From the NCBI RefSeq assembly GCF_006337085.1, contig NZ_CP040882.1, positions 1,240,001-1,304,000 on the forward strand: a stretch of DNA of 64,000 nucleotides. The letters run 5' to 3'. This document shows, piece after piece, positions 26,887 through 38,502 of the stretch (position 1 is its first letter; each line of letters opens with the position of its first letter). Under the pieces are notes generated by a model. That model saw only the letters and a list, made by a program, of their open reading frames with translations. It had not been told where the DNA came from and did no database searches. The translations under genes were made by a program, and so were the position numbers. This DNA comes from Sutterella faecalis. GTDB taxonomy: Bacteria; Pseudomonadota; Gammaproteobacteria; Burkholderiales; Burkholderiaceae_F.

Positions 26887-27070
26887 AGAAATCAGTTCGA
26901 ACGCAAAGTCGATAGAATTTGACTTCCCGTCAAAGGAAAGAAATCAAAGCATTATCGCGGGCGCGCGGAGAATTGCAAGCGTCTTCTCCCTCAAAACCAG
27001 CATTCGAGCCTTCCGTTTGAGAAGAACCGGCCCGCACGTCAAGCACCCGAATTTTTAAGCAAGGCCACCT

Positions 27071-27574
27071 ATGGCAACCAAAGCACAACAGAAAAACAAG
27101 GCCGGAGCCACCCCGCGCATCGTCAACAAGCGCGCGACCTTCGACTACACGATCGAGGAGCGCTTCGAAGCGGGCCTCGTGCTGCGCGGCTGGGAAGTAA
27201 AGAGCGTCCGTGCCGGGCGCACGCAGATCAATCTCGCCCACGTCTACATTCGCGACGGCGAGCTCTTTCTCTGCAACGCGCATATGAATCCCGCCGACCA
27301 GGTCTGCACGCACGAAACGCTCGAAACAAACCGCACGAGGAAGCTCCTCATGCACCGTCGCGAGATCATGAAGCTCATCGGCCGCGTCGAGCGTCAGGGC
27401 TATACGCTCATTCCCCTCAACCTTCACTTCAGCAAGGGCCGCGTCAAGGTCGACATCGCGCTCGCCCGCGGCAAGCGCGAATATGAAAAGCGCGCGGACG
27501 AAAGCAAGAAGGAATGGAAGCGCGAGCAGGAACGCATCATGAAGAAGGATTCGAGAGGCCGGAACGTCTATTGA
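27071..27574 (+). CDS. smpB: SsrA-binding protein
   Basis: RNA-binding partner of tmRNA in trans-translation, which rescues stalled ribosomes. The 167-residue product has the OB-fold core (FDYTIEERFEAGLVLRGWEVKS, here 55-75 nt after the start) and the C-terminal basic tail KKEWKREQERIMKKDSRGR, which reaches into the empty mRNA channel. The tmRNA gene itself is not in the window. An importer operon begins 47 bases downstream and may be read from the same transcript. Confidence 0.96.
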   Translation: MATKAQQKNKAGATPRIVNKRATFDYTIEERFEAGLVLRGWEVKSVRAGRTQINLAHVYIRDGELFLCNAHMNPADQVCTHETLETNRTRKLLMHRREIMKLIGRVERQGYTLIPLNLHFSKGRVKVDIALARGKREYEKRADESKKEWKREQERIMKKDSRGRNVY

Positions 27575-27621
27575 CGTTGTCGCTCTCCTTCAGGCAGAGA
27601 ACCCAGCGGAAGAACAGCATC

Positions 27622-28731
27622 ATGAGTCCAAAAGTCAGAAGTTTTGCCGGCATTCTCCTCGCGCTCGCGGCGGCGCTTGCCTCTGCGCGGACCGTCACGG
27701 ACGACAACGGCGACAAGGTGGAGGTGCCCGACCGCCCCCAACGCGTCGTCGTTGCAAACATTCTTCCGCTCGCTCCCTATGCGGTTGCCTTTACGGGCGA
27801 TCCCGCCCGCATCGCCGGCATGCATCCGGCATCGATGTCCGCAGCGAAAGCCGGACTTCTCGGGAAACTCTACCCGCAAGCGCTTCAGATCCCCACCCGG
27901 TTCATTCAGGGAGCCAACCTCAGCATTGAGAGCCTGATGGCGCTCAACCCGGACCTTGTGCTCATCAATGCCCCCGACAAGCGCATGCTCGAGCGCGTGC
28001 GCTCGGCCGGGCTCACGGCCTTCGGCATCAGCCCCGTCAAATGGAATTACGACGTTGAAGAGACTTTCGACGGGTGGACCCGGTCGCTTGAAAAGATCTT
28101 TCCCGACCAGAAGTCAAGGGGCGAAGTGCTCCGCGGCGAAATGAAGCGCGCGAAGGCGCTCGTGGAAAAGCGCATCAGCGCCATTCCGCAAGCGGAAAGA
28201 AAGCGCGTTCTCTTCATCGTCCGGGCCGATTCGCGCGAGCTCGTGGTTTCGGGAAAACGCTTTTTCGGCGAGTCCTGGTGCGCCCTTACGGGGTCCGAGA
28301 ACGCAGCGGGCGGCATTGAAGCCGAAAACGCCAATGCCGCGGTCTCAATGGAAAGCGTCTACGCCTGGAATCCCGATGCCGTGATTCTCACGAACTTCAC
28401 GCCCCTCATGCCCGAAGACATCTTCGAGAACCGGGATCAGGGCCGCGACTGGTCTCACGTGAAGGCCGTCCGGGAAAAGGCGGTCTACAAGATGCCGCTC
28501 GGGCTTTACCGCACCTTTACGCCTTCGGCCGACGCTCCCGTCACGCTCCTCTGGCTTGCCAAAACCCTTTATCCGAAGGCTTTTGAGGATCTGAATCTGG
28601 TTGAGGAAGCAAAGCGCTACTACCAGACGGGCTTCGGCGCGACGCTCTCCGACGACGAGGCGAGGGCCGTCTTCACGCATGACGCCGGGAGCGCCGAAAA
28701 CGCCTCCGTGTCGGTCCGGAGCAGCCGATGA
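27622..28731 (+). CDS. periplasmic binding protein of an iron/cobalamin-type ABC importer
   Basis: Substrate-binding component, 369 residues, with a Sec signal peptide ending near ASARTVTDDNG. The two-lobed fold of the BtuF/FepB class is supported by VEVPDRPQRVVV, by the SIESLMALNPDLVLINAP segment and by the C-terminal TPSADAPVTLLWLAKTLYP. The start at 27622 places the signal peptide correctly; the longer open frame begins inside smpB. The substrate is likely a siderophore, haem or a corrinoid. The next gene overlaps by four bases. I see no Fur box in the short upstream gap. Confidence 0.85.
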   Translation: MSPKVRSFAGILLALAAALASARTVTDDNGDKVEVPDRPQRVVVANILPLAPYAVAFTGDPARIAGMHPASMSAAKAGLLGKLYPQALQIPTRFIQGANLSIESLMALNPDLVLINAPDKRMLERVRSAGLTAFGISPVKWNYDVEETFDGWTRSLEKIFPDQKSRGEVLRGEMKRAKALVEKRISAIPQAERKRVLFIVRADSRELVVSGKRFFGESWCALTGSENAAGGIEAENANAAVSMESVYAWNPDAVILTNFTPLMPEDIFENRDQGRDWSHVKAVREKAVYKMPLGLYRTFTPSADAPVTLLWLAKTLYPKAFEDLNLVEEAKRYYQTGFGATLSDDEARAVFTHDAGSAENASVSVRSSR

Positions 28732-29780
28732 TGAGTAAAGCGCCGGAATGCGGAGCGCCCGGCGCGCTCCTTGATGCCGAAAAACGCTCGCGGCACTTCC
28801 GGCTCACGCTGGCGCTCCTCATTCTGCTTTCCTTTGCAGCGGCCTTCCTTTCGCTTCTCGCCGGGCGCTACGGCCTGTCGCCCGCCGATACGCTCGATGC
28901 CCTCCTGCACCCGGAGGCGAAGACCCCTGCCGCGAGCATCGTCTGGAATGTAAGACTCCCGCGCATTCTCCTCGCTTTTATTGCAGGGGCGGGTCTCGCC
29001 GCCTCCGGCGCCGCCTTTCAGGCGCTTTTCGCCAATCCCCTCGCCGCCCCCGACACGCTCGGCGTTGCCACCGGCGCTTCCTTCGGCGCCGTGCTCGCCA
29101 TTCTTCTCGGGCTCGGAGCCTTCGCCATTCAGGGGCTCTCCGTCCTCTCGGGGCTTGCCGCCATTGCGATCGTCATGCTCGTTGCCCGGGGACAAAACGG
29201 CGAATCGGGCTCCATTCTGATGATTGTGCTCGCCGGCATGGTGGTGGGCGCGCTCTTCACCGCTTTCGTGAGCATCGTCAAGTTTGCCGCCGACCCTCAG
29301 GACGTTCTTCCCTCCATCACCTTCTGGCTCATGGGGTCCCTCACCGGCGCCTCGATCCGCACGATTCTTCCCGGCCTCCCGCTCCTCATCCTGGGCGGCG
29401 CGATCCTCATGAGCCTCAGGTGGCGCCTCAACGCCGCGTCGCTCCCCAAGAACGAGGCGGAAAGCCTCGGCATCAACGTGCGGCTCATGCGGGGAACGGT
29501 CATTCTGGCCGCCACGCTCATGACGGCGTCGGTGGTTTCCCTCTGCGGCCTCATCGGCTGGGTGGGGCTTCTCGTTCCTCATGCGGCGCGTCTTCTCTTC
29601 GGCGCGGCCAATGAGCGGGTGCTCCCCGCTTCCATGGTCCTCGGCGGGCTCTTCCTCATTCTCATCGACACGGCGGCCCGCACCATGGCCGAGAGCGAGA
29701 TTCCGGTCTCCATCCTCACGGCGCTCGTGGGCGCCCCCGCCTTCATCATTCTCATGCGCCGCGCCGGCAGACCGCTCTGA
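28728..29780 (+). CDS. FecCD-type ABC importer permease
   Basis: Membrane component of the importer, 350 residues with about nine or ten hydrophobic segments. NPLAAPDTLGVATGASFGA and the coupling-helix region LGINVRLMRGTVILAATLMTA with GLIGWVGLLVPHAARLL are hallmarks of the BtuC/FecD family. The start overlaps the binding-protein stop (ATGA); GGAG precedes it by six bases. The ATPase follows after 18 bases. The three genes form a complete importer without an adjacent outer-membrane receptor. Confidence 0.92.
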   Translation: MMSKAPECGAPGALLDAEKRSRHFRLTLALLILLSFAAAFLSLLAGRYGLSPADTLDALLHPEAKTPAASIVWNVRLPRILLAFIAGAGLAASGAAFQALFANPLAAPDTLGVATGASFGAVLAILLGLGAFAIQGLSVLSGLAAIAIVMLVARGQNGESGSILMIVLAGMVVGALFTAFVSIVKFAADPQDVLPSITFWLMGSLTGASIRTILPGLPLLILGGAILMSLRWRLNAASLPKNEAESLGINVRLMRGTVILAATLMTASVVSLCGLIGWVGLLVPHAARLLFGAANERVLPASMVLGGLFLILIDTAARTMAESEIPVSILTALVGAPAFIILMRRAGRPL

Positions 29781-29798
29781 CAGGAGGCCGAAAGCATC

Positions 29799-30581
29799 AT
29801 GGACGTTCAGGTCAGAAACGGATCCTTTCACTATCCAGGGGGCGCCCCGGTCCTCAGGAACGTCAATTTCGAATTTGACGGCCGCGGCGTCTTCGCGGTT
29901 CTCGGACCCAACGGCGCCGGAAAGACAACGCTCCTCAAGTGCCTCCTCGGACTCATGCCCTGGAGCACGGGCGAGTCGCTCTTCAACGGCAAGCCCCTGA
30001 GCGATTGGCATCGAACCGACTTCTGGCAGCGCGCGGCATACGTGCCGCAGGCAAAGCTCTCGAACCTCGCTTCGCTCTCGATTGCCGAATACGTGGTCCT
30101 CGGCAGGAGCGCCCGGATCGGACTCTTCTCGTCGCCCGGCAAAGCCGACTGGATCCATGCCCAGAAAGCGCTCGAAGAGGTCGGAATCCCCCACCTCTCG
30201 CGCCGCCTCTGCTCGGAGGTCTCGGGCGGCCAGCTTCAGCTCGCGGCCATCGCCCGGGCGCTCGCGAACGACCCGGAACTCCTCATCCTCGACGAACCCG
30301 AAAGCAACCTCGACTTCCGCAACCAGGCGCTTATTCTCGAGGTCATCGACCGGCTCACCGAACGCGGCCCCGGCGTCATTCTCAACACCCACTTTCCCGC
30401 TCATGCGCTTTCGCGCGCGAAAACGGGCCTTCTCGTCCCCCGCGGGGAACCGCCCGTCTTTGCACCGGCCAGCGAAATCTTCACTGAAGCGGCGCTCTCG
30501 AAGCTCTTCGGCATCGACGTCAAAATCCGCACGCTTCAATTCGGCTCGAAAACCCTGCCCGTCGTCGCGGCGCTGCCTTGA
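29799..30581 (+). CDS. iron/cobalamin-type ABC importer ATPase
   Basis: Cytoplasmic ATPase of the importer, 260 residues. Walker A is LGPNGAGKTT at residues 35-44, the signature is VSGGQLQLAAIARAL and Walker B is LLILDEPESNLD, followed by the switch histidine in NTHFPAHAL. The order binding protein, permease, ATPase is standard for FecBCD-type operons. AGGAGG at 29782-29787 serves as the ribosome-binding site. Confidence 0.92.
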   Translation: MDVQVRNGSFHYPGGAPVLRNVNFEFDGRGVFAVLGPNGAGKTTLLKCLLGLMPWSTGESLFNGKPLSDWHRTDFWQRAAYVPQAKLSNLASLSIAEYVVLGRSARIGLFSSPGKADWIHAQKALEEVGIPHLSRRLCSEVSGGQLQLAAIARALANDPELLILDEPESNLDFRNQALILEVIDRLTERGPGVILNTHFPAHALSRAKTGLLVPRGEPPVFAPASEIFTEAALSKLFGIDVKIRTLQFGSKTLPVVAALP

Positions 30582-30718
30582 AGGCCGTGGCGATTCATGC
30601 AGAAATCCGGATTCTGCACAAGACGACAACTTTGCAAAAACTACCACGTAAAAAATAGGTTTATAGAGATTATCAACTAGTTCCCTTTTCAAAACCCGGT
30701 ACTTTAGTTCTGCATTTC

Positions 30719-30748
30719 TTGACAGTTGACTTCACGCGGGAGTATGTT
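30719..30748 (+). promoter_or_regulatory. candidate leu operon promoter
   Basis: TTGACA at 30719-30724 and TATGTT at 30743-30748 are 18 bases apart, 70 bases before the leuA start. The -35 is consensus, the -10 moderate. Confidence 0.6.
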
Positions 30749-30767
30749 TCGCACACTGCACCCAACG

Positions 30768-30787
30768 ACTGAAAGCCGACTTTCAGT
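30768..30787 (+). other. inverted repeat in the leuA leader
   Basis: ACTGAAAG and CTTTCAGT form a perfect 8-bp hairpin with a CCGA loop between the promoter and the leuA start. It could be a 5-prime stabiliser or an operator. No leucine-rich leader peptide is visible. Confidence 0.45.
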
Positions 30788-30818
30788 TTGAGCCGACAAC
30801 AACAAAGGAAGAAGGAAC

Positions 30819-32417
30819 ATGGCTAGTCAGGACCGAGTAATCATCTTCGACACGACGCTGCGCGACGGCGAACAGGCGCTTCCGCAGAGCCTCTCCGAAC
30901 GGCAGAAGCTTCAGATTGCGCTCGCGCTCGAAGAGCTCGGCGTTGACGTCATTGAAGCGGGCTTCCCCGTTTCCTCCCAGGGCGACTTCGAATCCGTTCA
31001 GCTGATTGCGAGAACGCTCAAGCATGCCGTTCCCTGCGGGCTTTCGCGCGCCGTGATCAAGGACATCGACGTGGCCGCCCAGGCGCTCAAGGCCGCCGAG
31101 CACTTCCGAATACACACCTTCATTGCCACGTCCTCGATACATGTGAAGGACAAGCTCCGCAAGACCTTCGACGACGTGCTCGCCATGGGCGTGGCCGCCG
31201 TCAAACAGGCAAGAAAGTACACGGACGATGTTGAATTCTCCTGCGAAGACGCGGGACGCACCCCGATCGATCAGCTCTGCCGCATGATTGAAGAAGCAAT
31301 CAAGGCGGGCGCCACCACCATCAATATTCCCGACACCGTGGGCTACACGGTTCCGACCGAATTCGGCGGCATCATCACCCAGGTCATGAACCGGGTCCCC
31401 AACGTCGACAAGGCCGTCATTTCCGTTCACTGCCACAATGACCTCGGCATGGCGACGGCGAACTCCCTCACGGCCGTTCAGATGGGCGCTCGTCAGATCG
31501 AGTGCTGCGTGAACGGCTTGGGCGAACGCGCCGGCAACTGCTCTCTCGAAGAGGTTGCCATGGCCATCAAGCTCCGCTCGAAGATTCTGGGCGGCGTCGA
31601 AACCGGCATCATCGCGAAGAACATCGCCCGCACCTCCGCACTCGTTTCGAAGATCTGCCACGAACCCGTGCCCTCGCACAAGGCGATCGTGGGCTCGAAC
31701 GCCTTCTCGCACTCGTCGGGCATCCATCAGGACGGCGTCCTCAAGAACCGCGAAACCTACGAAATCCTCACCCCCGAATCGGTGGGATTCAGCGGCAACA
31801 CGATGCTCATGACCGCCCGCTCGGGACGCCACATGATCCGCGAATGCCTGAGGAAGTTGGGCTACGCCGACGACGAGTACGATCTCAACGACATCTACGC
31901 GCGCTTCCTGAAGCTCGCCGACAGGAAGGGCCAGGTCTTCGACTACGACCTTGAATCCCTCATCTTCTTCACGAAGCTCGACGAAGAGGACGACACCTAC
32001 CATCTCGAGCAGATGAACGTGACGAGCGGCACGGCCTCGGTTATTCCAACCGCCACGGTGCGCCTGCGCGTCGGCCGCCGCACCCGCACGGAATCGAGCA
32101 TCGGCAACGGTCCCGTCGACGCCTGCTACAACTGCATCACGCACCTGACGGGCGTCAAGTGCGTGCTGAAGAGCTACGAAATCAACGCCAACGGCGCCGG
32201 CATGGACGCGCTCGGCCAGGTGGACGTGACGGTCGAATACGAAGGCCGCATCTTCCACGGCATGGGCCTCTCGACCGACGTGATTGAATCGTCTGCCCTC
32301 GCGCTCCTCCATGCGATCAACAACATCGAGCGCGCGAAGAAGATTCACGCGGCGAAGAAGCGCCCCTCGCGCACGGTGAAGGCCGCTGCCGAGCAGGCCG
32401 CAAAAGCCGCTGAATAA
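30819..32417 (+). CDS. leuA: 2-isopropylmalate synthase
   Basis: First enzyme of leucine synthesis: condenses acetyl-CoA and 2-oxoisovalerate. The 532-residue product has the DTTLRDGEQ metal and substrate motif at the N-terminus, HCHNDLG (metal-binding histidines) around residues 207-213, and [12 protein letters not shown] in the accessory domain. The C-terminal LeuA regulatory domain (about 400-515) that binds leucine for feedback inhibition is present. The tail is lysine and alanine-rich. AGGAAGAAGGAAC precedes the start. It is the first gene of leuA-leuB-leuC-leuD. Confidence 0.97.
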   Translation: MASQDRVIIFDTTLRDGEQALPQSLSERQKLQIALALEELGVDVIEAGFPVSSQGDFESVQLIARTLKHAVPCGLSRAVIKDIDVAAQALKAAEHFRIHTFIATSSIHVKDKLRKTFDDVLAMGVAAVKQARKYTDDVEFSCEDAGRTPIDQLCRMIEEAIKAGATTINIPDTVGYTVPTEFGGIITQVMNRVPNVDKAVISVHCHNDLGMATANSLTAVQMGARQIECCVNGLGERAGNCSLEEVAMAIKLRSKILGGVETGIIAKNIARTSALVSKICHEPVPSHKAIVGSNAFSHSSGIHQDGVLKNRETYEILTPESVGFSGNTMLMTARSGRHMIRECLRKLGYADDEYDLNDIYARFLKLADRKGQVFDYDLESLIFFTKLDEEDDTYHLEQMNVTSGTASVIPTATVRLRVGRRTRTESSIGNGPVDACYNCITHLTGVKCVLKSYEINANGAGMDALGQVDVTVEYEGRIFHGMGLSTDVIESSALALLHAINNIERAKKIHAAKKRPSRTVKAAAEQAAKAAE

Positions 32418-32460
32418 AGATCAGGCTTCAAAGTCCGGGGAGAAGCGCCGGAGCGACTGA

Positions 32461-33681
<1,221 letters not shown>

Positions 33682-33683
33682 AA

Positions 33684-35084
33684 ATGGGAAAGACGCTCTA
33701 CGAAAAAGTCTATGACGCCCACGTCGTGATGCAGAAAGAGGGCGAACTTCCGCTCCTCTACATCGACCGCCACATCATTCACGAAGTGACGAGCCCGCAG
33801 GCCTTTGCGGGCCTGCGCGCGGCGGGACGCAAGCTCCGCCGCCCCGACCTCATGATCGCGACGATGGATCACGACATCTCGACCCAGCGCCCGACGCTTG
33901 AGGCCTGCATGCCGCTCGCGAAGAAGCAGGTGACGACCCTCATCGAAAACTGCCGCGAATTCGGCGTGAAGCTCTTCGGCCTCGGCGACGCCCGTCAGGG
34001 GATCGTGCACATCATCGGGCCGCAGGAAGGCTTTACGCTTCCCGGCACCACGCTCGTCTGCGGCGACTCGCACACGGCGACGCACGGCGCCTTCGGCGCC
34101 CTCGCCTTCGGCATCGGCACCTCTGAAGTCGAACACGTGATGGCGACCCAAACCCTGAAGCAGCAGCGCCTCAAAACCATGCGCATCCGCTGCGACGGCA
34201 GACTCGGGAAAGGCCTTTCCGCCAAGGATCTGATTCTCGCCATTGCCGGTCGCCTCACCACGGCGGGCGGCACGGGATACGCCGTCGAATTCGCGGGCGA
34301 GGCCGTCAAGGCGCTCACGATGGAAGGCCGCATGACGCTCTCCAACATGGCGATCGAAATGGGCGCCAAGGTGGGCATGGTTGCGCCTGACGAAGTCACT
34401 TTCGAATATCTGAAGGGCCGTCCCTACGCGCCGAAGGGGAAGGACTGGGACGAAGCCGTCGCCTACTGGCGCACGCTCGCCTCCGACCCCGACGCCAAAT
34501 TCGACGCCGAGGTCGTGCTCGACGCTTCGAAGCTCGAGCCGCAGGTTACCTGGGGCACGAACCCAGGGCAGGAAACGGCGATTACGGGGAAGGTCCCCGT
34601 TCTCGAGTCCTTTGAGAATGTCGTCGCCCGCGAAAGCGCCGAAAATGCGCTCAAGTACATCGAGCTCGAACCGGGCGCGCCGATGACGTCTGCAAAGATC
34701 GACACCGTCTTCATCGGCTCCTGCACGAACGGACGCATTGAAGACTTCCGCGCCGCGGCGGAGATTCTGAAGGGCCGCAAGGTTGCGCCCGGCGTGCGCG
34801 CGCTCGCGGTTCCGGGCTCCGCCCAGGTCCGCGAGATGGCTGAAGCCGAGGGCATTGCGCAGATCTTCCGCGATGCGGGCTTCGAATGGCGTCTCCCGGG
34901 GTGCTCGATGTGCCTCGCGATGAACGACGACCGTGCGGAACCCGGCTCCCGCGTAGCGAGCACCTCGAACCGCAACTTCGTCGGCCGTCAGGGGCGCGGC
35001 AGCCGCACGCACCTGATGAGCCCGGCCTCTGCGGCGGCTTCTGCCGTTGCCGGCCGCATCGCTGACCCGCGCGACTATCTCTAA
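33684..35084 (+). CDS. leuC: isopropylmalate isomerase large subunit
   Basis: Large subunit of the aconitase-type [4Fe-4S] isomerase that converts 2- to 3-isopropylmalate. The 466-residue product has the substrate motif [14 protein letters not shown] and the cluster cysteines in [12 protein letters not shown] and [10 protein letters not shown]. The C-terminal [13 protein letters not shown] is diagnostic for LeuC. It follows leuB by two bases and precedes leuD by 13 bases. Confidence 0.97.
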   Translation: MGKTLYEKVYDAHVVMQKEGELPLLYIDRHIIHEVTSPQAFAGLRAAGRKLRRPDLMIATMDHDISTQRPTLEACMPLAKKQVTTLIENCREFGVKLFGLGDARQGIVHIIGPQEGFTLPGTTLVCGDSHTATHGAFGALAFGIGTSEVEHVMATQTLKQQRLKTMRIRCDGRLGKGLSAKDLILAIAGRLTTAGGTGYAVEFAGEAVKALTMEGRMTLSNMAIEMGAKVGMVAPDEVTFEYLKGRPYAPKGKDWDEAVAYWRTLASDPDAKFDAEVVLDASKLEPQVTWGTNPGQETAITGKVPVLESFENVVARESAENALKYIELEPGAPMTSAKIDTVFIGSCTNGRIEDFRAAAEILKGRKVAPGVRALAVPGSAQVREMAEAEGIAQIFRDAGFEWRLPGCSMCLAMNDDRAEPGSRVASTSNRNFVGRQGRGSRTHLMSPASAAASAVAGRIADPRDYL

Positions 35085-35097
35085 AGGAATTCCGGCA

Positions 35098-35712
35098 ATG
35101 CAGAAATTCACCGTCTTCACGTCCGTCGCAGTTCCTCTGAACCGCGCCAACGTCGACACCGACCAGATCATCCCGAAGCAGTTCCTTCTTGCCGTCGACA
35201 GGAAGGGGTTCGGGCACCATCTCTTTCACGACCACCGCTGGCTCGACGCCGAGGAAACGAAGCCCAATCCCGAGTTCGTGCTCAACTACCCGGAATATAA
35301 GGGCGCCGGGATCCTCGTTGCGCAGGCCAATTTCGGCAACGGCTCAAGCCGCGAGCACGCCCCCTGGGCGCTCCTCGAATACGGCTTCCGCTGCGTGATT
35401 GCGCCCTCCTTTGCCGACATCTTCAAGAACAACGCGCTCGGCAACGGCCTGCTTCCGGTTGAGCTCAAGCAGTCTGAAATCGACGCGCTCTTCCAAAAGC
35501 TCGAATCCGATAAGGGCATGGAAGTCACCGTGGACCTTGAAAAGGAAACCGTCACGGCGGGCGACCTTCACTTCAGCTTCAAGGTGGATCCCTTCCGCCG
35601 CTGGATGATGTTGGAAGGCCTCGACGCGATCGGCCTCACCCTGAAGGACGAGGACAAGATCGCCGCCTATGAGGCGACGATGCCTGCCTGGCGCGCGAAG
35701 CCTCTCGGCTAA
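35098..35712 (+). CDS. leuD: isopropylmalate isomerase small subunit
   Basis: Small swivel-domain subunit of isopropylmalate isomerase. The 204-residue product begins with [20 protein letters not shown] followed by [10 protein letters not shown], and contains [13 protein letters not shown], the swivel signature. The start at 35098 is preceded by AAAGGAA; the open frame further upstream is inside leuC. It is the last gene of the operon and is followed by a strong terminator. Confidence 0.97.
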   Translation: MQKFTVFTSVAVPLNRANVDTDQIIPKQFLLAVDRKGFGHHLFHDHRWLDAEETKPNPEFVLNYPEYKGAGILVAQANFGNGSSREHAPWALLEYGFRCVIAPSFADIFKNNALGNGLLPVELKQSEIDALFQKLESDKGMEVTVDLEKETVTAGDLHFSFKVDPFRRWMMLEGLDAIGLTLKDEDKIAAYEATMPAWRAKPLG

Positions 35713-35754
35713 GCCGCACGCTTTTTGCTTCAAAAATCCCTTTTGCCCATGACT

Positions 35755-35793
35755 GGCTGCTTCCTCCTCAAAGCGGGGGAAGCAGCCTTTTTT
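35755..35793 (+). terminator. terminator of the leu operon
   Basis: GGCTGCTTCC at 35755-35764 pairs perfectly with GGAAGCAGCC at 35778-35787, followed by six T residues. Confidence 0.85.
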
Positions 35794-35836
35794 CATTCGC
35801 GGCGGCTTGAAGTGCGGGATTTGAGCGTCAATGCCT

Positions 35837-38338
35837 TCAACCTTCTTCAGGCGCCTTCAGGACAACATTCCCTGCTCTTCGCCTCCAGGTTCTGAAAAGC
35901 GCTCTCTCAATGCCGGGATAGCTCTTAAGCCACTCCACCGCTCTATTGAGGAAGGTTCTCGAATCCCAGAGAATGACCTCGACATAAGCGCGCTCCTTTG
36001 ACTGCGCTTCGCCGTAGATCATTGCTTCCTCCGGAAAGTCCGCCATGGCGCTCCTGAAGTCCTCGATCGCGCGGCGCTCGGATTCGTCCCGGGCTTCAGC
36101 ATCCTCATCGGGCGCAAATTCAAAAGCGAAGAACCCTGCTGCGGCGCCGAGCCTCTGCATGGCATCAACGTCCCCTGTTTCGTCCGCCCGGTACTCATTC
36201 ATAAAGGCCGCACATTTCGTAAATCCGGGACCAATATCGAAGTAGAGCTCCTTCGCCTCGGGATCGGGCTTGAGCCAAAATTGAAGCTTCTCCTCCAGAA
36301 GCGCCCGCATATCAAAATCCCGCGAGTTGGGCACATGTTCATGGAACCATTTTGAGAGCTCGCTCAACGAAATCCCGGGCGCTTCGCGGCGCGCCTTCAG
36401 GATGGAAATGCCGCGTACATTGCGCATGCTCACGGCTTCGCCCACCGCATCCTCAATCATCGTGCCGAGATCCTCGAAGACCGCCGGGGCATCGTCCTGA
36501 GAAATCCCGCGGAAGCTCTCCGCATAAAAGCTCACTCGCCAGCCCGAATCCTCCTGGTCCACCCAGAGCGTAAGCTCCTCCGGGCGGATCCCGGACCGGA
36601 ATGCGCCTCTTCCCAAATGAATTTCCGGGCCGCGTCCCATTTGGAGGGACCATTCTTCCTTCAATGCTTCAGGCATCCGGTCGGCAAAATAGACGAGCGG
36701 AAACGCTTCGCTCAGCCTCCCCTTCGGCGAAAAGAAGAGGATTCCCCGACCGTTCTCATCAAGGCCAAGCCCGAAACCCCAGTTCATTGCGACCGGATGA
36801 AAAATTCTGGCTGCCCGTTCATTCGCTTCAACCATGCGTCCCTCGCGGAGCAAATCCATCACGATGGAGGCTTCGTCGGAGAATCGCTCCCAGGCATGCT
36901 TCACGCGCTCGCTGAAGGGCTTCAAAAAGATGGGAAGCGTCACGCCGCGTCTAGCCGCCTCGAGCCGCTCGATCGCATCCTCGTCTCCGGGCTTCTTCTG
37001 AAGCGCCGTTTCGAAAAACTTCAGCGCCTCGCCGTCCCGGTCGAGGAAGTAGAGCGCGTAGCCCATACGGTAGTTCCAGAGAAAAGTGCTGCCGGCGGCG
37101 CTTCGCGATGCGCTCAGAATTTCAATCGCTCTCTCGAACCGTTCGTCGTCGCCGGGTTCGGCGATGTTGTTGTAGGCGCGGGCAAGTTCGCCGGAGAGCC
37201 GCCACGTGCGCTTTTCAGGAGGAAGCGCTTCCAGAAGATCAATGATTCTTTGGTATTCGGAGAGCTCGTTCAGAGCCTCCACTTTCTCGAGCAATGCCTT
37301 CTCGCCGGATTCGTATTCGACGTCATCCTGCTCGCCCCTCAGCTGCGACGAATTGTCGGTGCTGATATGACTTAAGTCATAGTGCTTCGCGTTTTCCTGA
37401 TCGGGCTTTCCTTCCCCATCTGCCGGATAGATGCTGACGATCCGATTCTGCCGCACTTCAACCAGAAGGGGATTCTGAAAGCCCTCGAGCGCGGAGGGCA
37501 AAAGGCGCGCAAGTCCCGCGAGCCACCAGGCCGGCATATGCGAAAACCCGGGCTCATTCATGCGAAAGACCATTTCCACCTCGCCCTTGCCGAACGTAAA
37601 GGTTCCGCGGCAGAAGGGATCGTCGGGCGGCTCCGCAGGCGTCCAGTCCTTGAGCGGCAGAGCTTTTTTCGCCGCCAGAAGCCCTTCCGGATCCGTAAGA
37701 ATGCAATGGCAGGAACGTATTTTCTCGAGCAGCTCGCCCGAGGGAAGCGCATCCTCGCGCAATGCCTTGTCTGCTTCAGGATCAATGAGGTGATATTCCA
37801 TCTGAGCAAGATTGGCGCCTCGCTCAATATCCTCTCCGAGGATCAGAAATTCCGGGTCATCGGGCATGAGCTCAAGTCCGCGCTTCTGCGCTTCCCAGGC
37901 CTCGGCCCTAAGTCCGAGATGGGCGCAGATCCTCCCAAGAAGGAGCCATCCCCAGGGATAATCAGGCTCTTCCGCCACGGCGCGTTCGGCCGCAGCCTTC
38001 GCCTCATCGATTTTCCCGAGATAGTTGAGCGCCGCCCCGAGCCGATACCAAAAGACGCCGCAGCCCGCGGCATTCTGCTCAGCACGCCGAAGAACCTTCA
38101 CGGACCGGACGTACTTTTCGTAGCTGTCCATGTTGTTGAGCGCATAGGAAAGCCGGAGCGCGGCTTCGAGGTCCTCCGCAGCCTCTTCTTCCGTAAAGCG
38201 GCCTTCGGAAATGCCCTTCGCAATCTTCTCGTCGATGAGATGCTCCATGCGCCAGGCATACATGGAATGCCCGTCATCGAGGAGATCGAGCTCCTCGCGA
38301 TCCGCGTCGGTGAAAATTCTGCCTTTCGGGATGGACAT
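35837..38338 (-). CDS. large tetratricopeptide-repeat protein of unknown function
   Basis: A soluble, acidic 833-residue protein without signal peptide or membrane segment. Helical TPR-like repeats are evident at about residues 28-165 (for example FWYRLGAALNYLGKIDEAKA and WGWLLLGRICAHLGLRAEAW) and again at about 365-470 (WNYRMGYALYFLDRDGEALK). Between and after them are beta-rich stretches such as GEVEMVFRMNEPGFSHMPAWW and FGLGLDENGRGILFF, and tryptophan is frequent. I do not recognise a catalytic motif. It may be a scaffold protein; similar TPR proteins occur in gut bacteria, but I cannot name a family. The gene is monocistronic with no related neighbour. Confidence 0.75.
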   Translation of the reverse strand: MSIPKGRIFTDADREELDLLDDGHSMYAWRMEHLIDEKIAKGISEGRFTEEEAAEDLEAALRLSYALNNMDSYEKYVRSVKVLRRAEQNAAGCGVFWYRLGAALNYLGKIDEAKAAAERAVAEEPDYPWGWLLLGRICAHLGLRAEAWEAQKRGLELMPDDPEFLILGEDIERGANLAQMEYHLIDPEADKALREDALPSGELLEKIRSCHCILTDPEGLLAAKKALPLKDWTPAEPPDDPFCRGTFTFGKGEVEMVFRMNEPGFSHMPAWWLAGLARLLPSALEGFQNPLLVEVRQNRIVSIYPADGEGKPDQENAKHYDLSHISTDNSSQLRGEQDDVEYESGEKALLEKVEALNELSEYQRIIDLLEALPPEKRTWRLSGELARAYNNIAEPGDDERFERAIEILSASRSAAGSTFLWNYRMGYALYFLDRDGEALKFFETALQKKPGDEDAIERLEAARRGVTLPIFLKPFSERVKHAWERFSDEASIVMDLLREGRMVEANERAARIFHPVAMNWGFGLGLDENGRGILFFSPKGRLSEAFPLVYFADRMPEALKEEWSLQMGRGPEIHLGRGAFRSGIRPEELTLWVDQEDSGWRVSFYAESFRGISQDDAPAVFEDLGTMIEDAVGEAVSMRNVRGISILKARREAPGISLSELSKWFHEHVPNSRDFDMRALLEEKLQFWLKPDPEAKELYFDIGPGFTKCAAFMNEYRADETGDVDAMQRLGAAAGFFAFEFAPDEDAEARDESERRAIEDFRSAMADFPEEAMIYGEAQSKERAYVEVILWDSRTFLNRAVEWLKSYPGIERALFRTWRRRAGNVVLKAPEEG

Positions 38339-38428
38339 GATTTTCTCCTTCCTCTCTGTTTTGTTTATGCGTTCTGCCTCGGCAGATGACTTTCTTCCAT
38401 TAAATCAGATCGGAGGCGCAGATGCTTC

Positions 38429-38475
38429 CAGAAAAAATGAAGCCCGGCAGCGGAACGCATCCGGCTGCCGGGCTT
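38429..38475 (-). terminator. terminator of the hydratase gene
   Basis: AAGCCCGGCAGC (38440-38451) pairs with GCTGCCGGGCTT (38464-38475) over 12 bp. On the minus strand the stem is followed by CATTTTTTC. Confidence 0.8.
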
Positions 38476-38502
38476 TCAGGAAACGAATCCCGTCAAAAGT
38501 CT

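Noticed and set aside
27575..27621. Fur box before the iron-type ABC importer
   Set aside because: The 47-base gap has no A/T-rich 19-bp inverted repeat; control, if any, would act on the smpB promoter or elsewhere.
28620..30692. 690-codon open frame on the minus strand opposite the ABC importer genes
   Set aside because: Same reason: the plus strand encodes a complete permease and ATPase with all motifs; the antisense product has shadow-type composition.
30582..30818. leuL leader peptide with leucine codon run or a T-box before leuA
   Set aside because: No short frame with consecutive leucine codons and no T-box sequence is visible; only an 8-bp hairpin and a promoter are found.
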